NCBI RefSeq assembly: GCF_010727605.1
Contig: NZ_AP022568.1
Coordinates: 3,596,001 to 3,660,000 of the forward strand
Direction of reading: 5' to 3'
Origin: Mycobacterium simiae
GTDB lineage: Bacteria; Actinomycetota; Actinomycetes; Mycobacteriales; Mycobacteriaceae
DNA length: 64,000 bases
Under the pieces are notes generated by a model. That model did not search any database. It was given only the letters and a program-made list of their open reading frames with translations, and was not told the DNA's origin. Numbering within the stretch: the stretch's first letter is position 1; every line of letters begins with the position of its first letter. Positions 43,254 to 52,502 of the stretch are shown one piece after another. The translations under genes were made by a program, and so were the position numbers.

Positions 43254-45518
43254 ATGGCACCACGGGTGAAGCTCACCAACGCGGACAAGGTGCTGTATCC
43301 GGCGACCGGCACCACCAAGCGCGACGTTTTCGACTACTACATCCGCATCGCCGACGTGATGCTTCCGCACATCGCCGGCCGCGCCGCAACCCGCAAACGT
43401 TGGCCCAACGGCGTCGAAGAGGACTCGTTTTTCGAAAAGCAACTGGCATCGTCGGCGCCGGACTGGCTGACCCGCGCCAGCGTCACGCACCGATCCGGGA
43501 CCACCACGTATCCGATCATCGACAGCGTGGACGGCCTGGCCTGGATCGCCCAGCAGGCTGCCCTGGAGGTGCACGTGCCGCAGTGGCGGTTCGTCGCGCA
43601 GTGGACGCGAAGTAAGGCCGAGGAGCGCAAGCCCGGTCCGGCAACACGATTGGTTTTCGACCTAGATCCGGGCGAGGGCGTGACGATGACGCACCTCTGC
43701 GAGGTCGCCCACGCCGTACGGGAGCTGATCACCGATATCGGGTTGACCACCTTTCCGTTGACCAGCGGCAGCAAAGGATTGCATCTCTACACCCCGCTGG
43801 ACGAGCCGGTGAGCAGTGGCGGTGCCAGCGTGCTAGCGAAACGCATTGCGCAGCAGCTGGAAAAGGCGATGCCCAAGCTGGTGACCTCGACAATGACCAA
43901 GAGTCTGCGTACCGGCAAGGTGTTCCTGGACTGGAGCCAGAACAACGGCTCGAAAACCACTATCGCGCCGTACTCGCTGCGCGGCCGCCAACATCCGACG
44001 GTGGCCGCACCGCGCACCTGGGAGGAACTCGAGGATCCGCAACTGCGCCAACTGCGTTACGACGAGGTGCTCGACCGGGTCGCTCGCGACGGCGATCTGC
44101 TCGCACCGCTAGATGCCTCAGAAATCGGAGCACCGATCGCAGACCGACTGACCAAATACCGCAGCATGCGCGATGCGTCGAAAACCCCGGAACCGGTTCC
44201 CCAAGCCAAACCTGTTGCAGGTCAAGGCAATACCTTTGTCATCCAGGAGCATCATGCCCGCCGGCTGCATTACGATTTCCGGTTGGAACGCGACGGGGTG
44301 CTGGTGTCATGGGCGGTGCCGAAGAACCTGCCCGAGACCACCTCGGTGAATCACCTCGCGGTCCACACCGAAGACCATCCGCTCGAATACGGCTCCTTTG
44401 AGGGCATCATCCCCAACGGCGAGTACGGCGCGGGCAAGGTCGTCATTTGGGATGCCGGCACCTACGATGCCGAGAAGTTCCGCGACGACGAGGTCATCGT
44501 GAATCTGCGCGGCACCCGGATTTCGGGACGGTACGCGCTGATCCAGACCAACGGTGACCAGTGGCTGGCGCACCGGATGAAGGACCAGCATGTCTTCGAG
44601 TTCGAGGAGATTGCACCGATGTTCGCAACGCACGGCTCGGTGGCGAAGCTCAAGGCAAGCCAATGGGCCTTCGAAGGCAAATGGGACGGTTACCGGCTGC
44701 TGGTCGAGACGGATCACGGCGCCGTGCGGGTGCGGTCTCGAAGCGGTCGCGACGTCACCGGGGAATATCCCCAATTGCAGTCGCTGGCAGACGATTTGGC
44801 CGACCATCACGTCGTGTTCGACGGCGAGGCGGTGGTGCTGGACAAATCCGGCGTGCCCAGTTTTCATGCGATGCAGAACCGCGGCCGCAGCAGCCGCGTC
44901 GAATTTTGGGCGTTCGACGTGATCTACCTCGACGGCCGTTCGCTGCTACGGGCGAAGTACTCCGACCGCCGGAAACTGCTGGAAACACTATCCAGCGCAA
45001 GCAATCTCATAGTTCCCGAGTTGCTGCCGGGGGACGGCGCCGACGCTGTTGAACATTCCCTCGCCCAGGGTTGGGAGGGTGTGGTCGCCAAGAAGCGCGA
45101 CTCGACCTATCAGCCTGGCCGACGATCGGCGTCCTGGATCAAAGACAAGCATTGGAACACACAGGAAGTCGTCATCGGCGGCTGGAAAGCCGGAGAAGGC
45201 GGGCGCAGCAGCGGCATCGGATCGCTGATGGTAGGCATTCCCAGCGAAGGTGGGCTGCGCTTCGTTGGCCGAGTAGGGACCGGCTTCACCGAACGCGATC
45301 TGGCCAACCTCAAAAAGGCGCTGGCACCGCTGCATACCGACGAGTCGCCCTTCGACGCGCGACTGCCGACCCGCGACGCCAAGGGCGTGACCTTCGTCGA
45401 GCCGGTTCTGGTGGGCGAGGTTCGCTACAGCGAATGGACCCCGGATAATCGGCTGCGCCAACCGAGTTGGCGTGGGATGCGCCCGGACAAGAAACCTAGC
45501 GAGGTGGTGCGCGAATGA
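43254..45518 (+). CDS. ligD: Multifunctional DNA ligase D (polymerase, phosphoesterase, ligase)
   Basis: A 754-residue protein with the mycobacterial domain order. The primase-like polymerase domain is first (about 1-290) with FDLDPGEG and metal ligands Asp136 and Asp138. The 3'-phosphoesterase domain follows (about 320-450, HHARRLHYDFRLERDG). The ATP-dependent ligase domain is last, with nucleotidyl lysine Lys476 in FEGKWDGYR. With Ku it repairs double-strand breaks. Gene content matches Rv0938, but here it lies 6.2 kb from mku. Its stop overlaps the next gene by four bases. Confidence 0.96.
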   Translation: MAPRVKLTNADKVLYPATGTTKRDVFDYYIRIADVMLPHIAGRAATRKRWPNGVEEDSFFEKQLASSAPDWLTRASVTHRSGTTTYPIIDSVDGLAWIAQQAALEVHVPQWRFVAQWTRSKAEERKPGPATRLVFDLDPGEGVTMTHLCEVAHAVRELITDIGLTTFPLTSGSKGLHLYTPLDEPVSSGGASVLAKRIAQQLEKAMPKLVTSTMTKSLRTGKVFLDWSQNNGSKTTIAPYSLRGRQHPTVAAPRTWEELEDPQLRQLRYDEVLDRVARDGDLLAPLDASEIGAPIADRLTKYRSMRDASKTPEPVPQAKPVAGQGNTFVIQEHHARRLHYDFRLERDGVLVSWAVPKNLPETTSVNHLAVHTEDHPLEYGSFEGIIPNGEYGAGKVVIWDAGTYDAEKFRDDEVIVNLRGTRISGRYALIQTNGDQWLAHRMKDQHVFEFEEIAPMFATHGSVAKLKASQWAFEGKWDGYRLLVETDHGAVRVRSRSGRDVTGEYPQLQSLADDLADHHVVFDGEAVVLDKSGVPSFHAMQNRGRSSRVEFWAFDVIYLDGRSLLRAKYSDRRKLLETLSSASNLIVPELLPGDGADAVEHSLAQGWEGVVAKKRDSTYQPGRRSASWIKDKHWNTQEVVIGGWKAGEGGRSSGIGSLMVGIPSEGGLRFVGRVGTGFTERDLANLKKALAPLHTDESPFDARLPTRDAKGVTFVEPVLVGEVRYSEWTPDNRLRQPSWRGMRPDKKPSEVVRE

Positions 45519-47446
45519 AATGGGTGACATTCCGAGGGCTGGACGGCGAGCGGACTGGTGTGCTGTCCGGTGACGCGATCCACCCGGCGCCGGCCGGAGT
45601 GACGCTGCTCGACCTGGTGGCCCGAGGCGGCGACGGGTTGCGTGCGGCCGGCGAGCAGGCCCTGGGTGCCGCTCCCGTGCGGCTGCGTGACGTCACCCTG
45701 CTGGCCCCGATACCGCGGCCGCCGTCGATCCGGGATTCGCTGTGCTTTCTGGACCACATGCGCAACTGTCAAGCCGCCATGGGTGGCTCGCGGGTACTCA
45801 GCGATACTTGGTATCGCATCCCTGCATTCTATTTCGCCTGTCCAGCAACGGTTTTCGGGCCCTACGACGATGTGTCGGCAGCGCCCGGGAGCGCGTGGCA
45901 GGACTTTGAGTTGGAGATCGCCGCGATCATTGGAACGTGCGGCCAAGACCTGACCGTGGCCGAAGCCGAGCAGGCGATCATCGGCTACACCATCTTCAAC
46001 GACTGGTCAGCACGCGATCTGCAACAGCTGGAAGGCCAGTTGGCGATCGGGCAAGGCAAGGGCAAGGACAGTGGCGTGACCCTCGGCCCCTACCTGGTGA
46101 CGCCCGACGAACTCGGACCGCTTCACCGGGACGGCAAGCTGGACCTGCAGGTGAGCGCACTGGTCAACGACAGAGTGATCGGATCAGGATCGACCGCGCA
46201 AATGGATTGGAGTTTCGCCGAAGTCATCTCCTATGTCTCGCGCGGCGTGCCACTGGTGCCCGGTGACGTGATCGGCTCCGGCACGGTGCCCACCTGCACG
46301 CTCGTCGAGCATCTCAGCCTCACCGAACCGGAGGCCTTCCCGGGCTGGCTTGGCGATGGTGATGTCGTCACACTGCGGGTGCAGGGATTGGGGGAGACCC
46401 GGCAGACGGTTCGGGCGAGCAGCCCGCCGCACCGCCTGGCCGCGCGGCCCAATCCGGCGGCACCGCCCGCACCGGCTCGGTTCAATCGGGCACCCGCTCG
46501 GGTGCCCTACACGCGCGGCCTGCACGGGGTCGGCGAGCGGGTGTGGGCGTGGACGCTGCCGGACGGAGGCTACGGCTGGAGCAACGCCGGGCTGATCGCC
46601 GGTGACGGCGCCGCGCTGCTCGTCGATACGCTCTTCGACCTGTCGTTAACCCGCGAAATGCTCACCGCGATGGGGCCGATCACCGCGCAGACGCCGATCA
46701 CCGACGCGGTGATCACCCATTCCAACGGCGACCATACCCACGGTAACCAGCTGCTGGATCCGTCGGTGCGGATCATCGCCGCCCGTGGCACCGCGGAGGA
46801 GATCGAACACGGGATGGCACCGGCGATGCTGGCCCTGGTGCAGACCGGGAATCTCGGCCCCATCGCGACGCCGTACACGCGGGAACGGTTCGGGCCCTTC
46901 GACTTCAGTGGCATCCGGCTACGCAACGCCGATCAGACGTTCGAGCGCGAGCTGTCGCTCGAGATCGGCGGCCGACGCGTCGATGTGCGCAACCTGGGGC
47001 CCGCGCACACGGCCGCCGACTCCGTGGTGCACGTCCCGGATGCGGGTGTGCTGTTCGGCGGGGATCTGCTGTTCATCGGCTGCACCCCGATCGTGTGGGC
47101 GGGGCCGATCGCGAACTGGGTTGCCGCCTGCGACGCGATGATCGCGTTGGACGCGCCGACGGTGGTGCCCGGACCCGGCCCGGTGACCGACCCCGATGGA
47201 ATCCGTGCGGTCCGTGGCTATCTCGTGCATGTCGCCGAACAGGCCGAGGACGCGCATCGTCGCGGACTGTCGTGGGCCGAGGCCGCCGACGCCATCGACT
47301 TGGGTGAGTATGCAGACTGGCTAGACGCCGAGCGAGTGGTGGTCAACGTCTATCAGCGCTACCGGGAACTTGACCCGCAGACACCGAAATTGGAGACGAT
47401 GGCATTGCTGGTCATGCAGGCCGAATGGCTGGCCAAGCGCAGCTGA
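45515..47446 (+). CDS. Fumarylacetoacetate hydrolase-like domain fused to a metallo-beta-lactamase-fold domain
   Basis: A 643-residue fusion. Residues 1 to about 310 are a fumarylacetoacetate-hydrolase fold (QDFELEIAAIIG, YTIFNDWSARDLQ, GDVIGSGTVPTC). The rest is a metallo-beta-lactamase fold with HSNGDHTHG at 402-410 and GGDLLFIG. The same fusion is Rv0939. FAH enzymes cleave or isomerise acylpyruvates and hydroxymuconate-type compounds; the MBL part could hydrolyse a thioester or lactone product. A Pro-rich linker of about 30 residues joins them. It is coupled to ligD by overlap but need not share its role. Confidence 0.88.
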   Translation: MKWVTFRGLDGERTGVLSGDAIHPAPAGVTLLDLVARGGDGLRAAGEQALGAAPVRLRDVTLLAPIPRPPSIRDSLCFLDHMRNCQAAMGGSRVLSDTWYRIPAFYFACPATVFGPYDDVSAAPGSAWQDFELEIAAIIGTCGQDLTVAEAEQAIIGYTIFNDWSARDLQQLEGQLAIGQGKGKDSGVTLGPYLVTPDELGPLHRDGKLDLQVSALVNDRVIGSGSTAQMDWSFAEVISYVSRGVPLVPGDVIGSGTVPTCTLVEHLSLTEPEAFPGWLGDGDVVTLRVQGLGETRQTVRASSPPHRLAARPNPAAPPAPARFNRAPARVPYTRGLHGVGERVWAWTLPDGGYGWSNAGLIAGDGAALLVDTLFDLSLTREMLTAMGPITAQTPITDAVITHSNGDHTHGNQLLDPSVRIIAARGTAEEIEHGMAPAMLALVQTGNLGPIATPYTRERFGPFDFSGIRLRNADQTFERELSLEIGGRRVDVRNLGPAHTAADSVVHVPDAGVLFGGDLLFIGCTPIVWAGPIANWVAACDAMIALDAPTVVPGPGPVTDPDGIRAVRGYLVHVAEQAEDAHRRGLSWAEAADAIDLGEYADWLDAERVVVNVYQRYRELDPQTPKLETMALLVMQAEWLAKRS

Positions 47447-47473
47447 GCGGCGCCGGTCGAGGGCGCCAGTGGG

Positions 47474-48388
47474 CTACCTGCGGACGGCGGTCACAAAGTT
47501 GATTGCGGCACTTGCGCCCCGCTGATCGGCCGCCACCAGCTCCGCCAGCCCGGCGGCGGTGAAGAGTTCCGGCAGCCGGAACCGCAGCACGTCCCACCCG
47601 CGGTCACTCAGATGCGCGGCGACGTCGGTGTGCTCACCGGGGTAGGTCAGTTCGGCGATGTCGAGATCCAATCCATTGCGTCGCCAACCCTCGGACATTT
47701 TCTCGGCCTGCTCCCGAGCCTCGTCCGAGGTTCCGGTGAGCGATCCGTAGTCGGCGGCCAGTCGGCTGTCGGCAGCACTCAGCGAAATGATGTTGTCCAG
47801 CAACCGAACTTCGGCCTGCGGCGGCAAAAAGCCGATGAGCACGCCCTCGGCGAGCCAGGCGGTGGGCCGGGTGGCGTCGAACCCGGCGGCCCGCAGCGCA
47901 GTCGGCCAGTCGTCGCGAAGGTCGATGCCGACCGGGCGATGCTCGACGACGGGTGTCGCGCCGATGTCGGCCAGTGTCGCGGTCTTGAAATCGATCACCT
48001 CGGGCTGGTCGATCTCGTACACGGTCGTCCCGGCAGGCCAGGAGAGTCGGTAGGCGCGGCTGTCCAACCCGGCCGCGACGATCACGACCTGCCGCAGGCC
48101 CGCCCCGGTGACCTGGGCGAAGTAGTCATCGAAGAATCGAGCGCGGGCGGCGAACGTGTCGGTCATCCGGGGCAGGCCCAACTCCTGGTCGTTGTCAAAG
48201 TCCAGTTCGCCCGCCGCCAACCGGTTGAACAGATCGATGCCGACGGCACGTACCAGGGGTTCGGCGAACGGATCGTTGATGACCGGGTGCGGACGTTTGG
48301 TGGCGGCCGCCCGCGCGGCAGCAACCATGGTGGCGGTGGCCCCGACGCTGGTGGCCGCATCCCACGTGTCGCGTTCGGTTCGTGGCAT
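47474..48388 (-). CDS. SAM-dependent methyltransferase, mycobacterial leucine-carboxyl-type family
   Basis: A 304-residue protein of the family that begins [20 protein letters not shown] and has [20 protein letters not shown] as SAM site, [15 protein letters not shown] next, and [15 protein letters not shown]. Mycobacteria carry many copies; they are called putative S-adenosylmethionine-dependent methyltransferases. Substrates are unknown for most. AAAGGAGAA precedes the ATG. It is divergent from the crotonase gene at 48464. Confidence 0.92.
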   Translation of the reverse strand: MPRTERDTWDAATSVGATATMVAAARAAATKRPHPVINDPFAEPLVRAVGIDLFNRLAAGELDFDNDQELGLPRMTDTFAARARFFDDYFAQVTGAGLRQVVIVAAGLDSRAYRLSWPAGTTVYEIDQPEVIDFKTATLADIGATPVVEHRPVGIDLRDDWPTALRAAGFDATRPTAWLAEGVLIGFLPPQAEVRLLDNIISLSAADSRLAADYGSLTGTSDEAREQAEKMSEGWRRNGLDLDIAELTYPGEHTDVAAHLSDRGWDVLRFRLPELFTAAGLAELVAADQRGASAAINFVTAVRR

Positions 48389-48463
48389 GGATTCTCCTTT
48401 GTTCTCGAGTCGATAACACGGTATGCCTCACCGGTAAACAACGACGTCGCATACGGTTTCGAT

Positions 48464-49273
48464 ATGCCTGCAGTGAAATTCGAAACCGTCGAGGACAACA
48501 TCGCTTGCATCACTTTGAACCGGCCCGAGCGTCTGAACGCGATCGACGGATCGCTGATCGACGGCGTTGAGGGCGCCCTCGACACGCTGAGCGGCGGTCA
48601 ACACCGTGTCGCGATCATCACCGGCGCCGGCCGGGGATTCTGCGCGGGAGCCGACCTGAGCGGCACCGGCCAGGCCTGGACCCGGCCGGCCAGTCCGACG
48701 ACGCCACCGTTCAAGGTCAACTACGACGCGCAGGTCCGGCTGGCCGGCCTCTACACCCGAATCTACGAACTGGACATCCCCGTGATCGCGGCGGTCAACG
48801 GCGTTGCCGTCGGCGGGGGTTTGGCCTTCACGCTGGTCAGCGACATCAGGGTGGCCTCCGAGCAGGCCCGGTTCGGCTCGGTGTTCATCAAGGCCGGATT
48901 CTCGTCGATGGACATGGGCACCAGCTATCTGCTGCCGAAAATCGTCGGCGCCGGGGTGGCGCGCGAGCTGATGCTGACGGGTCGCATCATCGACGCGGAC
49001 GAGGCATACCGCATCAAGCTGGTGCACGAGGTGGTCGCGCCGGACGAGCTGATGGCGGCGGCGCTGCGCAAAGCCCGCGAGATCGCGGGCAACAACGCCT
49101 ACGGCGTATGGCAGACCAAAATCGGTCTCAACGCGGCACTCGATGCACCCAGCCTGCGGCATGCGATTGAGATGGAGAACCGCACTCAGATCCTCAGCGG
49201 CTTCACCAACAACCCGGCCGAGGCGGCCCGCGCGCACCGCGAGAAGCGCGCGCCCAGCTGGGATCCCCTGTAA
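48464..49273 (+). CDS. Enoyl-CoA hydratase/isomerase family protein (crotonase 5)
   Basis: A 269-residue crotonase. The opening strand NIACITLNRPERLNAIDGSL, the oxyanion-hole segment GAGRGFCAGADLSG and NGVAVGGGLAFTLVSDIRVA are clear. The second segment reads FIKAGFSSMDMGTSYLLPKI, an isomerase-like variant without the usual glutamate pair. The ATG at 48464 is chosen; an upstream open frame is antisense to the methyltransferase and not real. It converges with the LLM oxidoreductase at 49287. In the sterol context it may be a beta-oxidation enzyme, but no operator is evident before it. Confidence 0.88.
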   Translation: MPAVKFETVEDNIACITLNRPERLNAIDGSLIDGVEGALDTLSGGQHRVAIITGAGRGFCAGADLSGTGQAWTRPASPTTPPFKVNYDAQVRLAGLYTRIYELDIPVIAAVNGVAVGGGLAFTLVSDIRVASEQARFGSVFIKAGFSSMDMGTSYLLPKIVGAGVARELMLTGRIIDADEAYRIKLVHEVVAPDELMAAALRKAREIAGNNAYGVWQTKIGLNAALDAPSLRHAIEMENRTQILSGFTNNPAEAARAHREKRAPSWDPL

Positions 49274-49286
49274 AACCCTGTGTTGC

Positions 49287-50153
49287 TTAGAGTTTCGCGA
49301 TCACATTCTCGGCGAACATCTCAAGGTTGCGGATCTTGTCCTGCAGGGGCTCGGTGTCCTTGCCCTTGATGTAGGGAATGCGGAAGCCGACGATGGCGTC
49401 GGTGACACCCTTGTCCTCGAGCCGCTTGATGCCGTCCACGGTATAGGCGTCGGCCGAGATGACGTGGATTTGGAACGGCCCGCTCTTGCCCGCCTCCTCG
49501 CGGAATTGTTTGAGCTTGACGAGAAGTTCGTCGAGTTCCTCGGGGTCCCCGCCGCCGTGCATCCAGCCGTCCAGTCGGGCCGCGCGGCGCAGCGCCGCGT
49601 CGGCGTGCCCGCCGATGAGGATCGGGATCGGCTCGGTTGGCGCCGGTGTCATCTTCGTCTTGGGAATGTCGTAGAACTCGCCGTGGAACTCGAAGTAGTC
49701 GCCGGTGGTGAGTCCCTGGATGATCTCGATGCATTCATCCATGCGCTTGCCGCGTTTGCCGAACGGGACACCGAGCAGTTCGTAGTCCTCGGGCCATGGG
49801 CTGGTGCCGACGCCGAAACCGACCCGGTTGTTGGTCATCGCGGCCAGCGAGCCGATTTGCTTGGCCACCAAGGCCGGCGGCCGGATGGGCAGCTTGAGGA
49901 CGAAGAAATTGAAGTGCAGCTTCGTGGTGACGGCGCCCAACGCGCTTGTCAGAACGAAGGTCTCGATGAACTCTTTGCCGTCCAGGAACTCGCGATTGCC
50001 GTCGGGCGTGTAGGGATACTTCGAGTCGGATTCGAAGGGGTAGGCGATGCTGTCGGCGATCGTCATCGCGTGGTACCCGGCCGCCTCGGCCGCTTGGGCC
50101 AGCGGGATGTAGTACCTGAAGTCGGTCATCGCCTCGGCGTAGGTGAATCGCAC
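49287..50153 (-). CDS. LLM-class F420-dependent oxidoreductase (Rv0940c-like)
   Basis: A 288-residue luciferase-fold protein with YHAMTIADSIAYPFESDSKY, NNRVGFGVGTSPWPEDYELL and IPILIGGHADAALRRAARLD, features of F420-dependent mycobacterial oxidoreductases. It corresponds to Rv0940c by position. A perfect KstR-type palindrome lies 34 bases upstream of the ATG, so it is expected to be repressed by KstR and induced on cholesterol. Substrate may be a sterol-derived ring or side-chain intermediate. Confidence 0.9.
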   Translation of the reverse strand: MRFTYAEAMTDFRYYIPLAQAAEAAGYHAMTIADSIAYPFESDSKYPYTPDGNREFLDGKEFIETFVLTSALGAVTTKLHFNFFVLKLPIRPPALVAKQIGSLAAMTNNRVGFGVGTSPWPEDYELLGVPFGKRGKRMDECIEIIQGLTTGDYFEFHGEFYDIPKTKMTPAPTEPIPILIGGHADAALRRAARLDGWMHGGGDPEELDELLVKLKQFREEAGKSGPFQIHVISADAYTVDGIKRLEDKGVTDAIVGFRIPYIKGKDTEPLQDKIRNLEMFAENVIAKL

Positions 50154-50186
50154 GTCATCCGCCTTCCTGTGGGGCCGTCACACGAG

Positions 50187-50204
50187 ACTAGAACGTGTTC
50201 TAGT
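50187..50204. promoter_or_regulatory. KstR-type operator (perfect 18-base palindrome)
   Basis: ACTAGAAC-GT-GTTCTAGT is a perfect inverted repeat. Its core TAGAACGTGTTCTA (50189-50202) fits the KstR consensus TNNAACNNGTTNNA at every fixed position. It lies upstream of the LLM oxidoreductase gene that starts at 50153. Confidence 0.85.
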
Positions 50205-50256
50205 TTGGCGCGCGAGTGGGGTCCCACACAATAAGACGAAGGGGAAAGGAGCGGAC

Positions 50257-51030
50257 TTAAAGCTGATTTTCCGGGCCGATGACGGCCCAAACGGACTTAC
50301 CCGACGAAGTCGGAGTGCTGCCCCAGGCGCGTGATAACGCGTCGACGATCGCCAGCCCGGACACGTCGATGCCTTTGTCCGGCGATGGCAGCCGTACGGC
50401 AGCAGCGGTGCTCTCGTCGGATACCGCAATGGTGGCCGTGACGCCGTCGGTTTCGATGCGCATCTTCGGGATGCTTCCGGTGTGCTCGAGCACGTTCTCC
50501 ACGAACACGTTGACGACCACCAGGGCAACTGGGATGAGTCCGGGCTGCTTCCATACGGTTAGCCACTCACGCACCAACCTGCGCGACTCTCGGAGGCTGG
50601 TCAGGTTCGCGGGCAGCTCGGCGTCGGCGCGGTGAAGGGCCTGCCGGATCAGCCGGCCGAGCGCTTTCATGGCGCTTTTCTCGGTCGGATACACCGGCAT
50701 GAAGCGGGCGACCTCGCTGCGGGTGATCGCCTCGCGGGCGGTGCGATCGGCGCTGACCAGCACGATCGGAAGCCTCGTTTCGGTGCTGAGCTGCAAATGC
50801 GCGCTAATGAAGGCCGACCACGCCGATTCGGCGGGCACCTTGAGACCGTTGATGTTGACGATCACGGCCGAGGGCTTCTGCAGGGTGGCCTTCCGGATGC
50901 TGTCGCGCAACGCCCCGGAGTTGCTGGCGTCGAGCAGACCGCCGACCGTCAACACCGCAACGGACTCATCCGTGCGGGTCGCGACGGCCAGCGAGCTTGG
51001 CGACTCGGCTACCGCACTCACGCTCGGCAC
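50257..51030 (-). CDS. STAS-domain protein with a C-terminal HATPase (anti-sigma-factor-like) domain
   Basis: A 257-residue protein. Residues about 18-115 form a STAS domain (VAVLTVGGLLDASNSGALRD, PSAVIVNINGLKVPAESAWS). The C-terminal 110 residues resemble a histidine-kinase-type ATPase (VVVNVFVENVLEHTGSIPKM carries the N-box-like segment; GIDVSGLAIVDALS a degenerate G box). STAS and HATPase domains together occur in the partner-switching control of sigma factors. It corresponds by position to Rv0941c. Its partner is unknown; no sigma-factor gene is adjacent. Confidence 0.82.
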   Translation of the reverse strand: MPSVSAVAESPSSLAVATRTDESVAVLTVGGLLDASNSGALRDSIRKATLQKPSAVIVNINGLKVPAESAWSAFISAHLQLSTETRLPIVLVSADRTAREAITRSEVARFMPVYPTEKSAMKALGRLIRQALHRADAELPANLTSLRESRRLVREWLTVWKQPGLIPVALVVVNVFVENVLEHTGSIPKMRIETDGVTATIAVSDESTAAAVRLPSPDKGIDVSGLAIVDALSRAWGSTPTSSGKSVWAVIGPENQL

Positions 51031-51287
51031 TCCTTTCCGTCTTGGACATTATCTCTGCTTATCGCATCGCGCGATGCAGCGATTTGTACGCGCGTGTCCT
51101 AAACACGGTTAGGGCACGCGAATCCTAGCGTGCGGAATAGAAAGTGAAGGTCACGATACGGCTTTCAATCATCTGCTCCTCGAATTCCGGCCCGGTAAAT
51201 CAAATGCGGAACCGCCCCCCGGCGGCAGAGACTTCTCACGTTAGTTCACGGGGGCCGGATGCCACCAGATCGCAGATGTCGGAGTGC
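51031..51287. other. Gap between the STAS protein and the monooxygenase gene
   Basis: The 257 bases contain no supported gene. Promoter signals for the STAS gene are expected in the left part, but I see no clear element. Confidence 0.4.
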
Positions 51288-52502
51288 TCAGGCGTGGGTC
51301 ATGGCGTACGGGGGAGCGCCGACACCGGCAATCGAGTGCGTTCCCCAAGGTGTGCGTTCGACGATGCGCGCGGCCGCGCTCCGGTCGCCGACGGTCAGCG
51401 TAGCCGCGCGATTCTGCTTGAGCAGCTCGTCGGGCACGGGATGGGTGGGGGAATCGAACAGCGTTCCCTGCCAGTGGTAGCGGCCGTCGATCGGATCCAA
51501 CCGGCCGGTGAGTCGCACACGCACCGGCACCGTGGCGCCCTCGACCGTCAGCGTTGCCGCTCCGTCGTAGACCTCCTGGTCGGTGGGGGCAGCAGAGGAC
51601 AAGTCGAACGCTTTGACCAGGCGGTTCGCCGGGAACGCGGGCCGCAGGTGGGCGCGCTCATTGAACACCTGCATGCTGCTGCCCAGAACTTCGATGCGGG
51701 TGCTCTCGCTGCGTTTCATCAGCGTCACGCATTCGACGATGTAGCGAGTCTGCGTATCGATCTCGGGTCGCGCGAGGCAAAAATAGTTGGGGAAACCGTG
51801 GATGGCGATACCGAGGAAGGGCTCCGCGCCGTTGCGCCAGCTCGCCGCGATGCGAACCCCACCGGCACCGACGAGTTCGCCGGCCTGGTCAGAGACGGTG
51901 AACCCGGTGCCGAAGATGATGGCGTCGACGCGGTGCTCGACGCCCGGGGCGGCCAGGCCGGTGCGGATGCCCCGCGGGGTGATCGCGCTGATCGGCGCGG
52001 CCACCAGCGCCGGACGCAACGGCGTGGTGCCGAGTGCGGCACGGGTACGTCGGGTCAGCCAGCGCGCCACCCGGGTGGTCGGTGATGCCAGCTCGGCGAC
52101 AATCCGCCGCGGCGGGTGTGCGAACACGGTGACCGCCGCCGCGGCGGTAAGCCGTTCGAGGTGGTCGGCGGTGATCGAGTCGGCGCCGATAACCGCGATG
52201 TGCTTGCCGGCTGGGTCGAAATCGGCGCACCACTGCGCCGCGTGAAATGATGTGCCGTGAAAGTCGTTGCGCCCGGCTATGTCTGGGATCCACGCCGTCA
52301 ATGGCGGCGCCGTCGTGACGACGACACCAGCCCGGACCTCTCCGGCCGCTGTACTCAGGGTCCAGCTGTCAGTCGCTTCGTCGAATACCGAGGAGGTCGG
52401 CTCCGCATCCAGAACCGCGACGTCGACGATGCCGGCCGAGGTCAGCTCATTCGCGATCTGCTGCGCGCCGGCGCCTAGGACAATGACCTGCGCCGAGCTC
52501 AC
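51288..52502 (-). CDS. Flavin-dependent monooxygenase-like protein with C-terminal DUF4873
   Basis: A 404-residue protein from the GTG at 52502, which overlaps the stop of the upstream AurF-like gene (GTGA). It has two Rossmann-like segments, VIVLGAGAQQIANELTSAG and HIAVIGADSITADHLERL, in both of which glycines normal for FAD and NADP binding are replaced. A Baeyer-Villiger-like segment IIFGTGFTVS is present. The last 100 residues look like DUF4873 (YDGAATLTVEGATVPVRVRL). It corresponds to a longer form of Rv0943c. Because the loops are degenerate it may act without FAD or be a structural partner. Confidence 0.75.
   Translation of the reverse strand: MSSAQVIVLGAGAQQIANELTSAGIVDVAVLDAEPTSSVFDEATDSWTLSTAAGEVRAGVVVTTAPPLTAWIPDIAGRNDFHGTSFHAAQWCADFDPAGKHIAVIGADSITADHLERLTAAAAVTVFAHPPRRIVAELASPTTRVARWLTRRTRAALGTTPLRPALVAAPISAITPRGIRTGLAAPGVEHRVDAIIFGTGFTVSDQAGELVGAGGVRIAASWRNGAEPFLGIAIHGFPNYFCLARPEIDTQTRYIVECVTLMKRSESTRIEVLGSSMQVFNERAHLRPAFPANRLVKAFDLSSAAPTDQEVYDGAATLTVEGATVPVRVRLTGRLDPIDGRYHWQGTLFDSPTHPVPDELLKQNRAATLTVGDRSAAARIVERTPWGTHSIAGVGAPPYAMTHA

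Noticed and set aside
47612..48463. Upstream extension of crotonase 5
   Set aside because: The open frame continues far upstream antisense to the methyltransferase; the crotonase fold begins only at the ATG at 48464.
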